From Methanofollis sp. (GTDB taxonomy: Archaea > Halobacteriota > Methanomicrobia > Methanomicrobiales > Methanofollaceae): a stretch of 32,390 nt of DNA. A program made the translations under genes and the position numbers. The stretch covers positions 1 to 32,390 of the forward strand of contig JASGMW010000033.1 in the NCBI GenBank assembly GCA_030156225.1, given 5' to 3'. Below the pieces are notes generated by a model. That model did no database searches. It saw nothing but the letters and a program-made list of their open reading frames with translations, and had not been told where the DNA came from. This document shows, piece by piece, positions 8,381 to 17,478 of the stretch. Position 1 is the stretch's first letter. Every line of letters begins with the position of its first letter.

Positions 8381-8561
8381 CGGTGGTCCCCTGAGCACGG
8401 TGTTTCAGGGGCGCGGCTCCGTCGAGGGTGGGCCGCAGGGCGAAGGCGAGGTCTCCGACCCGTGCGTCTCGATAATTGAATATCCCGGGAAGGTGGGCGA
8501 TCTCGAAGAGGTCGCGGTCGCGGAAGAGCGTCTGATCCGCCATGAGGAGGGAATGTGTCAT
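8381..8561 (-). pseudogene. Orc1/Cdc6 N-terminal fragment truncated at Walker A
   Basis: MTHSLLMADQTLFRDRDLFEIAHLPGIFNYRDARVGDLAFALRPTLDGAAPL; removing one A gives NTVLRGPP, after which the expected GTGKT is missing. Confidence 0.72.
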
Positions 8562-8708
8562 GGGTGAGTTCATATGATAGGCGGGGCCGTGCGCGGTCTG
8601 GAAGTGAACGGGGGGGGTATCAGACAGGGAAGACCCGCCGGCGTCTCCCCCCTGCGGATGCGTCAGGAAGGGACGATCATGAGATCTGGACGAATAACGT
8701 CGGATACC

Positions 8709-8936
8709 TTAGAGAAGATCGTTCAACTCTTCGACCGTCATATTCGCCTGCTTTAAAATGTGCGACAGGGTGGAACGCTTAACCGGCGTGTGCATGGGCA
8801 CGGTCAGCTTCAGTGTCGTATCGGGCAGGTGTTTTTGCAGGCGGATATGGCTGCCCCGCTGACGGACCACAACCCATCCATCCCTCTGAAGGGCCGTGAC
8901 GATTTTGTCGTAGTTCAGAACGGGGACCTGATTCAT
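8709..8936 (-). CDS. hicA: HicA family toxin
   Basis: YDKIVTALQRDGWVVVRQRGSHIRLQKHLPDTTLKLTVPMHTPVKRSTLSHILKQANMTVEEL. Confidence 0.9.
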   Translation of the reverse strand: MNQVPVLNYDKIVTALQRDGWVVVRQRGSHIRLQKHLPDTTLKLTVPMHTPVKRSTLSHILKQANMTVEELNDLL

Positions 8937-9136
8937 ACAGCGATCTCAATCTGCTCGGATTTTTCGGTACGGACATAATCGTCCTCAACCGTTTCGAGAT
9001 ACAACTCGATCGCTTCCCTGATATTTTTCAATGCTTCTTCCTTTGTATCCCCTTCACTGATGCAGCCGGGAAGGCCAGGTACATAAATGGTATACCCCCC
9101 TTCTTCGCAGGGTTCAAGCACAACCCGCAGTTTCAT
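8933..9136 (-). CDS. hicB: HicB family antitoxin
   Basis: MKLRVVLEPCEEGGYTIYVPGLPGCISEGDTKEEALKNIREAIELYLE; ATGA overlap with hicA. Confidence 0.9.
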   Translation of the reverse strand: MKLRVVLEPCEEGGYTIYVPGLPGCISEGDTKEEALKNIREAIELYLETVEDDYVRTEKSEQIEIAV

Positions 9137-9264
9137 ACCACTACCTCTCACCCCGGGAATTTATACGTAATCGTCCGGCACCGCAAGGAGCACGGTACCA
9201 TCACCCTCACCCCTGGAATGACTGACAATTGGTTGAGATCATTCCCTGCAATATCTGACCCTCC

Positions 9265-10218
9265 TTAAGAAAAATCTGCAAGTGTGGTCATGCGCGAAAC
9301 AGGGTTCTGCTGTTTTGCGAAGTAGCGGAGGAAATCCTGTGGCGATTGGACGGAGGTCGCGGACATGGAGATCAATGCAGTGTGCCCGGCCGTTGCCCCG
9401 GTGTTTGCGGGGTCTGGTTTTATGGAGTAGAGCGGTTTTCCCTGTTTGCGTGCAATCTCTGCCTGCCGGATGGATCCGCCGGATTCGCCGGTTTCGATTA
9501 CGATCACGGCATCGGAGAGTCCACTCGTGATCCTGTTCCTCTCGACGTACCGGCCTTTATGCATTTTTGCGAGATTGGTTACTTCGCTTACGAGGGACCC
9601 CGAAGTGACGATTCTCTGCGAGAGTTCTTCGTTCTCTTTTGGTACGATGTTTGTGAGGTCTCCCGGAAGAACGGCGATCGTTTCGCCGCCGCAGTCCAGT
9701 GCGGCCTTATGAGCATGGGCGTCTGTGCCGCGGGCGAGGCCGCTCACGATCACGTAGCCAAGCGAGACGAACAATTCCACTATTTCACTGATTTTTTCGA
9801 TGCTTTCGGGGCTGATATTTCTTGTGCCGACGATGGCAACTGCGGGCTTCGAGAGGTTTTTTCCGTTCCCTTTCCAGTAGATCATGAAGGGGGGATCGTC
9901 GAGGTCGAGGAGTTTTTTCGGGTAATCAGGATCATATGCCGGCAAGAGTCGGATGCCTTTTTGCCGGTAGCCCCTGATGATGTCGATGTAGAAGTCGAGC
10001 AGGCCGCGGGCGCGAATGTCCGCTGCTTTTTCAAGGATCGGTACGGGGAGGTCCGGATCTGCCCCGATTGCGTGTGCGCCGGTCTCAAAAATATCGGTGT
10101 AGAAGGTATGGAGCGCGGTCGGGTCACTGAAGCGTTCGACATATTCCCTCTTTTTCAGGGAGTGCACGTCGTTGAGGCAGGCGAGAAGCGCCAGTTCCCT
10201 GACGGTGTTGTCACTCAT
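9265..10218 (-). CDS. DprA/Smf-like protein (ShosA-like candidate)
   Basis: AVAIVGTRNISPESIEKI...VIVSGLARGTDAHAHKAALDCGGETIAVLPGDL...ISGLSDAVIVIETGESGGSIRQAEIARKQGKPLY. Confidence 0.9.
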   Translation of the reverse strand: MSDNTVRELALLACLNDVHSLKKREYVERFSDPTALHTFYTDIFETGAHAIGADPDLPVPILEKAADIRARGLLDFYIDIIRGYRQKGIRLLPAYDPDYPKKLLDLDDPPFMIYWKGNGKNLSKPAVAIVGTRNISPESIEKISEIVELFVSLGYVIVSGLARGTDAHAHKAALDCGGETIAVLPGDLTNIVPKENEELSQRIVTSGSLVSEVTNLAKMHKGRYVERNRITSGLSDAVIVIETGESGGSIRQAEIARKQGKPLYSIKPDPANTGATAGHTALISMSATSVQSPQDFLRYFAKQQNPVSRMTTLADFS

Positions 10219-10824
10219 TACGTCTCCTTAATACCTCAAGATGTTCTTTGTTGACCATTCTGCCGAGGACGAGCGACCGGATTTCACCGGCGCCGTGGGC
10301 CCGGAGTACGCTCGCGCACTCCCGTTTTGTGACCATATTGATGCACGTGTCATCGATGAGAAGGATCGACTCACCATTAAAGGTATGGTTGCAGCCGATT
10401 TTTCCTGCGATCTCCCGTTCTTTCAAGCAATGCCTTCTGCAAGAAGGGCCGAGGGATTGTAGCGTCCATCGTTTGATCCCCGCATGACCGGTACAACAAC
10501 GTCGAGATCCTGCAGTTCCGGGTACTGGTGCTTCATGGCGTGGTACATGCATTCCTGAAGCCGGGGGAGTACGGCGGGTTCTGTTTTCAGGCTGCGGATC
10601 TCGTTGCTGAGTATGTCGTCGGGAAACTCGGTTTGATACAGGTATTTCCCGAATGCCCTGACCCTGACCGGCGGATCGTATTTGTCAGAAGTACGGTTGC
10701 ATGCGCCGCAATAGGGATGGGAACGGGCGAAACTGTCCGGGATCGGGTTGCCGCAGACTTCACAATAGGGAGGGTAGAGTATCTCCAGCTCTTTCCCGTC
10801 CGATCTTTTGAATATCTTCTCCAT
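10211..10824 (-). pseudogene. ComF-like phosphoribosyltransferase (ShosT-like candidate), single frameshift
   Basis: First frame MEKIFKRSDGKELEILYPPYCEVCGNPIPDSFARSHPYCGACN...LDVVVPVMRGSNDGRYNPSALLAEGIA*; second frame continues LKEREIAGKIGCNHTFNGESILLIDDTCINMVTKRECASVLRAHGAGEIRSLVLGRMV (PRTase loop). Confidence 0.8.
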
Positions 10825-11024
10825 ATCATCTACCTCTCAGTTCTTCCCGGAATCCCGGTCTGCTCCTCTTTCCTCATCGCCGCACCCCCGCCACAGGCAC
10901 CGGCTCAAGCAGCCGCAGAGAGATCAGATCGTGGGATGCGACCACCACATCCGCGGCACCGGCACGCCACGCCGCATCCGAACACACCGCCGCCAGCTGC
11001 TCCTTGCGCCCCTCCCTTCACCCA

Positions 11025-11702
11025 TCAGAACGTTTTTGCCGTTCCCGTGACTTTTTTGCCGTTGTCGTCCTCGTACCGGTACTTGATCGCCCCTTTGTAG
11101 TCGACATCCCGTCTCAGCTGGATATGCTCGACGATGTTCCTCTCGTCGCCCGGGTCGAACTGTCCGATCCTGATCTCTCTGGTGGCCTTGTACTCTTTGT
11201 CTGCCGAATCTTTGGGCGTCATCTCGACGATCAGCACCATGTTGTAGGCCGGCCTCTCTCCGGTATTGTAGAGTCGCCCGACGATCTCGAGGAGCGGGTC
11301 GCTGCCCTGGTAGATGTATTTGGTGCTGTTGATGACCATGTAGATGCTGGGTTTTCCGACGCTGAGGGATTTTTTGACCGAGGTGATCCCGTTCGCCTTC
11401 ACGGTGACGGTGGTGTTCGATATCTTGTAGCCCGTCATCGAGACCGTCAGGGCGTGTTTGCCCGCGCTGACGTTCTGGATCGTCATCGGGGCGGTCCCCC
11501 GGTAGGAGCCGTCCAGGTACACGTTCGCCCCCCATGGATCGGAGATGACCTCGATGGACCCGTATCCCGGCGCCGCGGTGGTCGCGGCCGTCCGCGGCGT
11601 GCCGGTGCTCCCGCCGTCGTTCTGGGACGACGGCGCGACGGTGCAGCCGGACGCGCAGAGGAGCGCGACGATCACGATGCCGATGACGATCTGATTTTTC
11701 AT
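11025..11702 (-). CDS. PEGA-domain lipoprotein
   Basis: Lipobox-like LLCASGC; YGSIEVISDPWGANVYLDGSYRGTAPMTIQNVSAGKHALTVSMTGY. Confidence 0.88.
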   Translation of the reverse strand: MKNQIVIGIVIVALLCASGCTVAPSSQNDGGSTGTPRTAATTAAPGYGSIEVISDPWGANVYLDGSYRGTAPMTIQNVSAGKHALTVSMTGYKISNTTVTVKANGITSVKKSLSVGKPSIYMVINSTKYIYQGSDPLLEIVGRLYNTGERPAYNMVLIVEMTPKDSADKEYKATREIRIGQFDPGDERNIVEHIQLRRDVDYKGAIKYRYEDDNGKKVTGTAKTF

Positions 11703-11785
11703 ACCATCAGTTTTTTCTCGGGTTATATAAGGAGTGTGCTGGTCGGGAGGGGGGCGTGGTCTCCGGACGCTGAAGGGATCGAAAT

Positions 11786-11793
11786 AAAAAAAA
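11786..11793 (-). terminator. Poly-T archaeal terminator candidate after the pilin gene
   Basis: Run of 8 A on + (8 T on -) just downstream of the stop at 11798. Confidence 0.5.
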
Positions 11794-11797
11794 GGGG

Positions 11798-12280
11798 TTA
11801 GACGAAGGTGTTCAGAATGACCTGGGAACTGCCGTCGGTGAAAATTGCCGTGACGACAACGTGGTTCTGGGTCCCTTCAAGTGCATCATATTTAACAGAC
11901 GTACCGACAGCGACGCCACCACTTGTAACGAAGTCTGTTTCACTTGTAGTGGTGGGATCCACTTCATTAATCAGGACTGTAATGCCATCAACGAGATCTG
12001 CGTCCTGCCCGCCCTGATAGGTGACGGTGATATAATTATTATCACTATCTGCTGTGTGAGATGCCGTTGCCGCAACAATTTTGCTGGTCGATATGTCTCC
12101 GGCCATCCCGAAGACGAACGCGGCGATGACCGCCGCGAGGATCACCGTGATGGCGACCATCAGGATGACGCCGATCACCGGCGACACCGCTTCTTCCTCA
12201 ATGCTAAAAGTTTCTTCTATATAATTGTGATCCCGTCCCGGCACCGAAAAGAAGGTGCATGCGCAGATTTCCCGGTCCAT
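11798..12280 (-). CDS. Archaeal type IV pilin-like protein (start uncertain)
   Basis: IEEEAVSPVIGVILMVAITVILAAVIAAFVFGMAG: class III signal/pilin N-terminal motif. Confidence 0.85.
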   Translation of the reverse strand: MDREICACTFFSVPGRDHNYIEETFSIEEEAVSPVIGVILMVAITVILAAVIAAFVFGMAGDISTSKIVAATASHTADSDNNYITVTYQGGQDADLVDGITVLINEVDPTTTSETDFVTSGGVAVGTSVKYDALEGTQNHVVVTAIFTDGSSQVILNTFV

Positions 12281-12540
12281 TGCGCGTGCGTCCCCCGGGT
12301 GTATCGGCACCGTACGCCCGTTGAAGAGGGTGATTTCACGATCCCCGGGACAGATCGGGCGGAATCTCATCCGGCGCTCATGGCGGCGCACCGCCCGCCC
12401 TCGCAGGGTTCGGGCGTCTCGCACCGCCCGGATGCAGATATTGCAGGTATAAATATTTCGAATCGATCGTGTATCTGAAATTATTTCGATTCGACAATCC
12501 GTTGAAAACAGATGACTTTTCGGGATCTCCCCCGCGCTGT

Positions 12541-13344
12541 TCACCCGGATTTTTCCGCCCACCCGCCGCAGTCGTGCAGCGGGTGGACCGACCGCCGGCC
12601 GGCCAGATCAGGAACGGCATGGAGGATCGCCGCCGCGGTGAAGGGCTTCGCCGCCGCGAACGCCGCGTGCAGGTCCATGCCGCTGGCCAGGCCGGCGGTC
12701 AGGGCCGCCGAGAAGCAGCAGCCCGAGCCGTGGACGGCATGGGGCGCTCTGGCGCCGGTCAGGATCATCTCGCCCTTGCGGTCCAGCAGCAGGTCGGTCG
12801 GCTCTCCGGGCAGGTGGCCGCCCTTCACGACCACCGCGGCGGCGCCCATCGCCAGGATCGCCGACGCCGCCGCCCGCATATCCGCAAGGGTGCGGATCTC
12901 CATCATGGCCAGCGCCTCCGCCTCAGGAATATTCGGGGTCACCACCGCCGCCCGCGGGAGCAGGTCGGCGATCAGCGCGTCGGCCGCCTCCTCGGTCAGC
13001 AGGCAGGCGCCCGAGGTCGCCGTCATCACCGGGTCCACCACCAGCGGCACGCCCGCGGGCAGGGTTTCCGCCACCGCACGGACGATCGCGGCGTCGGAAA
13101 GCATCCCGGTCTTCGCCGCCGCCACCGGGTAGGCCTCGAAGACCGCACGCATCTGCGCCGCCACCGCCGCCGGGGGCAGGGGCCACGCCCCGGCCACCCC
13201 GCCGGGATGCTGCGCCGTCACCGCCGTCACCGCCGCCGTCCCCCAGACCCCCAGGGCGGCGAAGGTCTTCAGGTCGGCCGCGACCCCGGCGCCGCCGCCC
13301 GGGTCAACGCCCGCGACCGTCAGGGCGCACGGATAGGAGTACAT
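12541..13344 (-). CDS. thiD: Hydroxymethylpyrimidine/phosphomethylpyrimidine kinase
   Basis: [40 protein letters not shown]...[15 protein letters not shown]...[11 protein letters not shown]...[17 protein letters not shown]. Confidence 0.93.
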   Translation of the reverse strand: MYSYPCALTVAGVDPGGGAGVAADLKTFAALGVWGTAAVTAVTAQHPGGVAGAWPLPPAAVAAQMRAVFEAYPVAAAKTGMLSDAAIVRAVAETLPAGVPLVVDPVMTATSGACLLTEEAADALIADLLPRAAVVTPNIPEAEALAMMEIRTLADMRAAASAILAMGAAAVVVKGGHLPGEPTDLLLDRKGEMILTGARAPHAVHGSGCCFSAALTAGLASGMDLHAAFAAAKPFTAAAILHAVPDLAGRRSVHPLHDCGGWAEKSG

Positions 13345-13399
13345 GGTACCGGAGGTATTGCGCCCGGAGCAGAAGTAGGTGGCGGCATCGCCGCACCCG

Positions 13400-14017
13400 C
13401 AGCCCGGCCCCGCTCTCCTCGTTATCGTTGACGATGCAGACCGCACCGGCCCGGCGGCAGTACGCCGCGGCCCCGTCGATCCGCTCCCGCTTGAAGGCGG
13501 CCGTCACCGGAGAGATGCACGATCGGCGGTCCTGCAATGCGGCAAGGGCGTCGGTAATCCCCCCGGTGACGATCAGGGACTCGCCGTCGATCGCCGACCA
13601 GGCGCCGAAGATCGGCTCTCTCGGGCCGTCGGGGGTGACGATCTACGTCGTGTACTTCGGCGGCGTCCCGTCCCCATGCGTCGGCGTCTCGTCGGTCGCC
13701 CTGGCGATGAAGTAGAGGGGCGCCCTTTCACCGTCCAGGTACGGGAAGACGATCCGCCCGCGGAAGTGATCGGCAACGCCGGTCCGGCCGTCCCTCGCCC
13801 ATCGTTGCACCAGACCGGAGCCGACGATCTCGTCCCCGCCATATCCCGGGTCCATCAGGTGCAGAAGAAGGGCCGCGCCGTCCGCCGGCGCATACCCGAT
13901 CCGGCTGGCCTTCACGAACCGCGGGCGGAACCCATAGCGGGAGAGGAGAAAGGCGCGGTGCCCGTCGGTCAGGTGCCGCTCAAAAAACCGGCACGCCTCT
14001 TCAAGAAGATCGGTCAT
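13400..14017 (-). pseudogene. DnaG-like TOPRIM primase relic, in-frame amber plus 3' frameshift
   Basis: EACRFFERHLTDGHRAFLLSRYGFRPRFVKASRIGYAPADG...FRGRIVFPYLDGERAPLYFIARATDETP..KYTT[TAG]IVTPDGPREPIFGAWSAIDGESLIVTGGITDALAALQ...VCIVNDNEESGAGLR. Confidence 0.72.
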
Positions 14018-14337
14018 GCAACCGCCCCGTCGAGGATCGGGCATCTCGGCCCCTCGCCGTAGTCCAGAAAAAGAAGCGCATGGCTCGCCCTGGTCGCGCC
14101 GACGAAGTACACCCGCCGCTCCTCGGCGCGGCGGTCAGGATCGGTGAGATCGGAGAGGCGGCCCCTGAGACACCCGGTGTGCAGGAGCACCGCGGCCGCC
14201 TCCAGCCCCTTCGCCGCCTGGACCGTATCGACCCGCACCATCCCTGGCGCGATCTCATATCCCCTCGCGGCCGGCTGAAACTTCGAGTGCGATCCCTTCG
14301 AGGAGAGGGATCGGGCCGAGGGATGTTGCAGGGGCGC
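14014..14337 (-). pseudogene. SF1 (UvrD/Rep-like) helicase C-terminal relic
   Basis: GMVRVDTVQAAKGLEAAAVLLHTG (motif V) and DPDRRAEERRVYFVGATRASHALLFLDYGEGPRCPIL (motif VI); ATGA overlap with the primase relic; preceded by an in-frame TGA at 14338. Confidence 0.75.
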
Positions 14338-14859
14338 TCATTCGCCAGCCTCCGCTCTGAACCGCCGATCGTGCCGAAACACGCTGCCTGGCCGGGACCC
14401 CCGCATGCGGCATGCCCGTCGGCGCCGGACAGAACCCATCTGTTCCCGGAGGGCGACGCCATAGATGCCCCGGCGGAGAGCCTCCTGTTTCTCAGCCATC
14501 ACATCTGCTTCCGCCGCTTCGCCGCCGTCTGGGCCCGGTCGTGCTCTGCTCTCTACGCCGCGTCGAGGACCTCCCGGAGGGTGCCGCCGAGAGATATTTT
14601 CCGGCTGCAGACACACGCGCGCAGGCGTACCGGAAGCCGGATCGTCATGCACCATGCTGCGTGTTCCGGGTTTCGGGTTCTGCGTACAACCACTTCCTGC
14701 ACCTCCGCACGTACCCCATTGAACGGTGCCCTATAGGGTTCATTCTTATGGAGCGCGGGATATCTCCGGTCTCTCCGTCGTACGATTCGCCCGAACAGAT
14801 GCAATCCATCGTCCGACCCGGGCGAAAAATGATATTGCGTCACTCATAACACCCTGTCA

Positions 14860-15462
14860 ATGAAGGGAGCGGAGAGTCCGGACGAGGCGGTGTCTGCACT
14901 GCAGGCAGAACTGCTCCTCGTCGCCATTGTGATCATCCTCTCTGCAATGATCCTTGCGTATCTTCTCCTGACATCCGGTATGCTGTCCTTCGATCCCGGC
15001 ATGGCAGGAGCGCCCTGCATCTTCGAGATCGTCTCGATCAACCATCTCGATGAAGATGGACAGACCCTCAAATACGACAGCCGGGTCACGCTCCGGTACA
15101 ACCGCACGCCGACCTCCCCGGACATCAGAGACCCCGCCTATCTGATGCGGCAGTACCTGGGATATCAGGAAGAAAACGCCGACCGGACGGCCTGGTACGT
15201 CAAGGACGATCTCTCCGCGCAGTTTTTCAGGAACGGCGAGGCATTGCCCTCCAGAATCCCGACCATGGAAGCGCACGAATACATATCGACGCACCATTAC
15301 GGCGTCCAGTACATCACCGGCACCGGCAGCCAGTGGTGTCCCGGCGGCTCGATCACCATCGACTTCACCGACGGCACCTTCAGGCCGGGCGACAATGTGC
15401 GCGTCGAAATCTATTCGAACACCGACGGCCGGCTCATCTCGGCCGACACCCATACCGCATGA
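14860..15462 (+). CDS. Pilin-like secreted/membrane protein
   Basis: ESPDEAVSALQAELLLVAIVIILSAMILAYLLLTSG N-terminal hydrophobic segment plus beta-rich C-terminus. Confidence 0.7.
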   Translation: MKGAESPDEAVSALQAELLLVAIVIILSAMILAYLLLTSGMLSFDPGMAGAPCIFEIVSINHLDEDGQTLKYDSRVTLRYNRTPTSPDIRDPAYLMRQYLGYQEENADRTAWYVKDDLSAQFFRNGEALPSRIPTMEAHEYISTHHYGVQYITGTGSQWCPGGSITIDFTDGTFRPGDNVRVEIYSNTDGRLISADTHTA

Positions 15463-16003
15463 CAGCGCGTGCGGCCAGGCGCGCCACCCGCAGGGGCTCC
15501 GGAACCTTTCCTTCGAGGGTGAACGCATCGACGACCCGTCCCGCCGTATCCTGATCGATCCCGACCGCCCTGATATAGACAGTATAGCCGTTTTTCAGAC
15601 GAAGCGGCAGACGATTCCCCAGGCGGCGGTAGGCTGCAACCCTCAGATCGTCGCCAGGAAACAGGGCGGCAATCTTTTCCTCCAGCCCTTCGGAATCTTC
15701 GTACGTCGCCACGACGACCGGCACCCCGGTGGCCGCATGCACCTCCGCCGGGTCGATGACATTATACCAGGCGACAATACAGCCGGAGAGCATGATCAGG
15801 TTGACGTCCCGCCTCCTGAGACCCCGGTACAGCGCGATCACCGCCTCTGTCGCATCCATGCCGCCGACCGTCGCCTCCCCGACACCGACGCCGTCGATCA
15901 CGCGGTCCCTGCGCATCACCACGCCGGCAAGCACCGATCGATCCCGCCCCCTGAAACTCTCCGCGACCCCGAGCACGCGCAGCCCTTTTTTTGCGGCATG
16001 CAT
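15434..16003 (-). CDS. DUF99 (UPF0215, endonuclease V-like) family protein
   Basis: KKGLRVLGVAESFRGRDRSVLAGVVMRRDRVIDGVGVGEATVGGMDATEAVIALY...VNLIMLSGCIVAWYNVID. Confidence 0.85.
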   Translation of the reverse strand: MHAAKKGLRVLGVAESFRGRDRSVLAGVVMRRDRVIDGVGVGEATVGGMDATEAVIALYRGLRRRDVNLIMLSGCIVAWYNVIDPAEVHAATGVPVVVATYEDSEGLEEKIAALFPGDDLRVAAYRRLGNRLPLRLKNGYTVYIRAVGIDQDTAGRVVDAFTLEGKVPEPLRVARLAARAVMRYGCRPR

Positions 16004-16042
16004 GGAAGCACTTATGATTATGGATTTTTTAATAATACCTCA

Positions 16043-16966
16043 ATGGAGATCGAAAAAGATCAGGTGTGCATTCTCATTCCCACCCTGAACGAGGCCCCGA
16101 CAATCGGCGACCTTGTCCTGGCCTTTCGCGCGCGGGGCTACGGCCGCATTCTCGTAATGGACGGCAACAGCACCGACGGCACCGCAGGGCTCGCGGAAAC
16201 AGCCGGGGCCAGGGTCCGCCTCCAGAGCGGAAAGGGAAAAGGCAACGCCATCATCGAAGCCGCCGACATCATCGATCTCCCCTATGTGCTCATGCTCGAC
16301 GGCGACGGAACCTATCTTCCCGAAGATGCCGAAAAAATGCTCCTGCCCCTGTTTTCAGGCTACGACCATGTCATCGGCAACCGTCTGGCGTTCCCTGACC
16401 CGCACGCATTCACCCGCATGAACCTGACCGGAAACCACCTCATCAACTACTTCTTCAGACTCGCCCACGGGCGCGACCTCAACGACATCCTCTCAGGCTA
16501 CCGGGCGTTCACCCTGACATCCCTCAGGGGAATGAACCTCCGGGAAGCCGGGTTCGAAATCGAGACCGAAATGGCGGTGCAGGCAGTGAAGTTCAACCAG
16601 CAGATCGCCGTCGTCCCGGTAACCTATCGCGAACGGCCGGGTACGCAGACCAAACTCAATCCCCTTCAGGACGGCATGCGGATCCTTTCGGCGATCTATC
16701 GTTTCGCAAAGATGAACAATCCGCTCTTTTATTTCGGTCTGATCGGCGCCTCCCTCGCCCTTGCCGGCGGGGTGATGGGGGTGTACGTGCTCATCGAATG
16801 GCTCAACCACATCGAGCACATCCCCATGACCATCCTCACCGTCCTCCTGATCATGGTCGGGATCGAGGTCTTCATGTTCGGGGTGATCGGCGACATGCTC
16901 CTCGCGTATCACCGCGAGGTCATCAGGGAAATTCAGCAGTTGCAGCCGCCGAAAAAACCTGAATAA
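16043..16966 (+). CDS. AglJ-like family 2 glycosyltransferase with C-terminal TM helices
   Basis: VCILIPTLNEAPTIGDLV...ILVMDGNSTDGT...YVLMLDGDGTYLPEDAEKML...LNDILSGYRAF. Confidence 0.88.
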   Translation: MEIEKDQVCILIPTLNEAPTIGDLVLAFRARGYGRILVMDGNSTDGTAGLAETAGARVRLQSGKGKGNAIIEAADIIDLPYVLMLDGDGTYLPEDAEKMLLPLFSGYDHVIGNRLAFPDPHAFTRMNLTGNHLINYFFRLAHGRDLNDILSGYRAFTLTSLRGMNLREAGFEIETEMAVQAVKFNQQIAVVPVTYRERPGTQTKLNPLQDGMRILSAIYRFAKMNNPLFYFGLIGASLALAGGVMGVYVLIEWLNHIEHIPMTILTVLLIMVGIEVFMFGVIGDMLLAYHREVIREIQQLQPPKKPE

Positions 16967-17478
16967 GCAATCACACGGCAGGCATGCTCGGCGAGGGAAG
17001 TATAGAGATATGCCTCCTCCAGGTTTTTTCCTGCGGCAAAAGTGCCGTGGCCGCGCGCGATTGCAAGATGCCCTTCGCCGAGCGCCGCCGCCACGCTGTC
17101 TGCCAGCTCCTGCGTGCCAGGCGCCCCGCCGACCACCGGGATCGCGGGACAGAGCATCTCCCCTTCGGAGTCACGCGGGATCACCCGGTCGAGGACGAGA
17201 GAGGCCGCGACCGCATGGGGGGGGTGGGCATGAACGATCGCCCGGTGCGACGACAGACAATAGACTGCCTGATGCACGCGGTACTCGCTCGACGCGCCGG
17301 TCGGCGCCGGCCCCTCCAGGGCTGCAAATATCAGATCGCCCGGTTCGTCCAGGTACGCGCCCGTCCCGGTGATCACAAACCCGTCCCCTTCTCTCCGGCT
17401 CATATTCCCGAAATTTCCACCGACCAGGCCCTCCGTGAAGAGCCTCACGCCGATCCTTGCAAAATCCTGATCCTGCAT
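16933..17478 (-). CDS. Class II aldolase/adducin family protein
   Basis: GLVGGNFGNMSRREGDGFVITGTGAYLDE...SSHRAIVHAHPPHAVA...IARGHGTFAAGKNLEEAYLYTSLAEHACRV. Confidence 0.88.
   Translation of the reverse strand: MQDQDFARIGVRLFTEGLVGGNFGNMSRREGDGFVITGTGAYLDEPGDLIFAALEGPAPTGASSEYRVHQAVYCLSSHRAIVHAHPPHAVAASLVLDRVIPRDSEGEMLCPAIPVVGGAPGTQELADSVAAALGEGHLAIARGHGTFAAGKNLEEAYLYTSLAEHACRVIAYSGFFGGCNC

Noticed and set aside
10870-11010. Minus-strand fragment KEQLAAVCSDAAWRAGAADVVVASHDLISLRLLEPVPVAGVRR*
   Set aside because: Possibly the C-terminus of a truncated gene upstream of the PRTase, but too short and unassigned to call.
12469-13431. 320-aa plus-strand ORF
   Set aside because: Arg/Gly/His-rich antisense shadow of thiD, which has clear conserved motifs on the minus strand.
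13643-13645. TAG as a pyrrolysine codon
   Set aside because: The adjacent helicase also carries an in-frame TGA and frameshifts and no pyl genes are visible, so decay is the better explanation.
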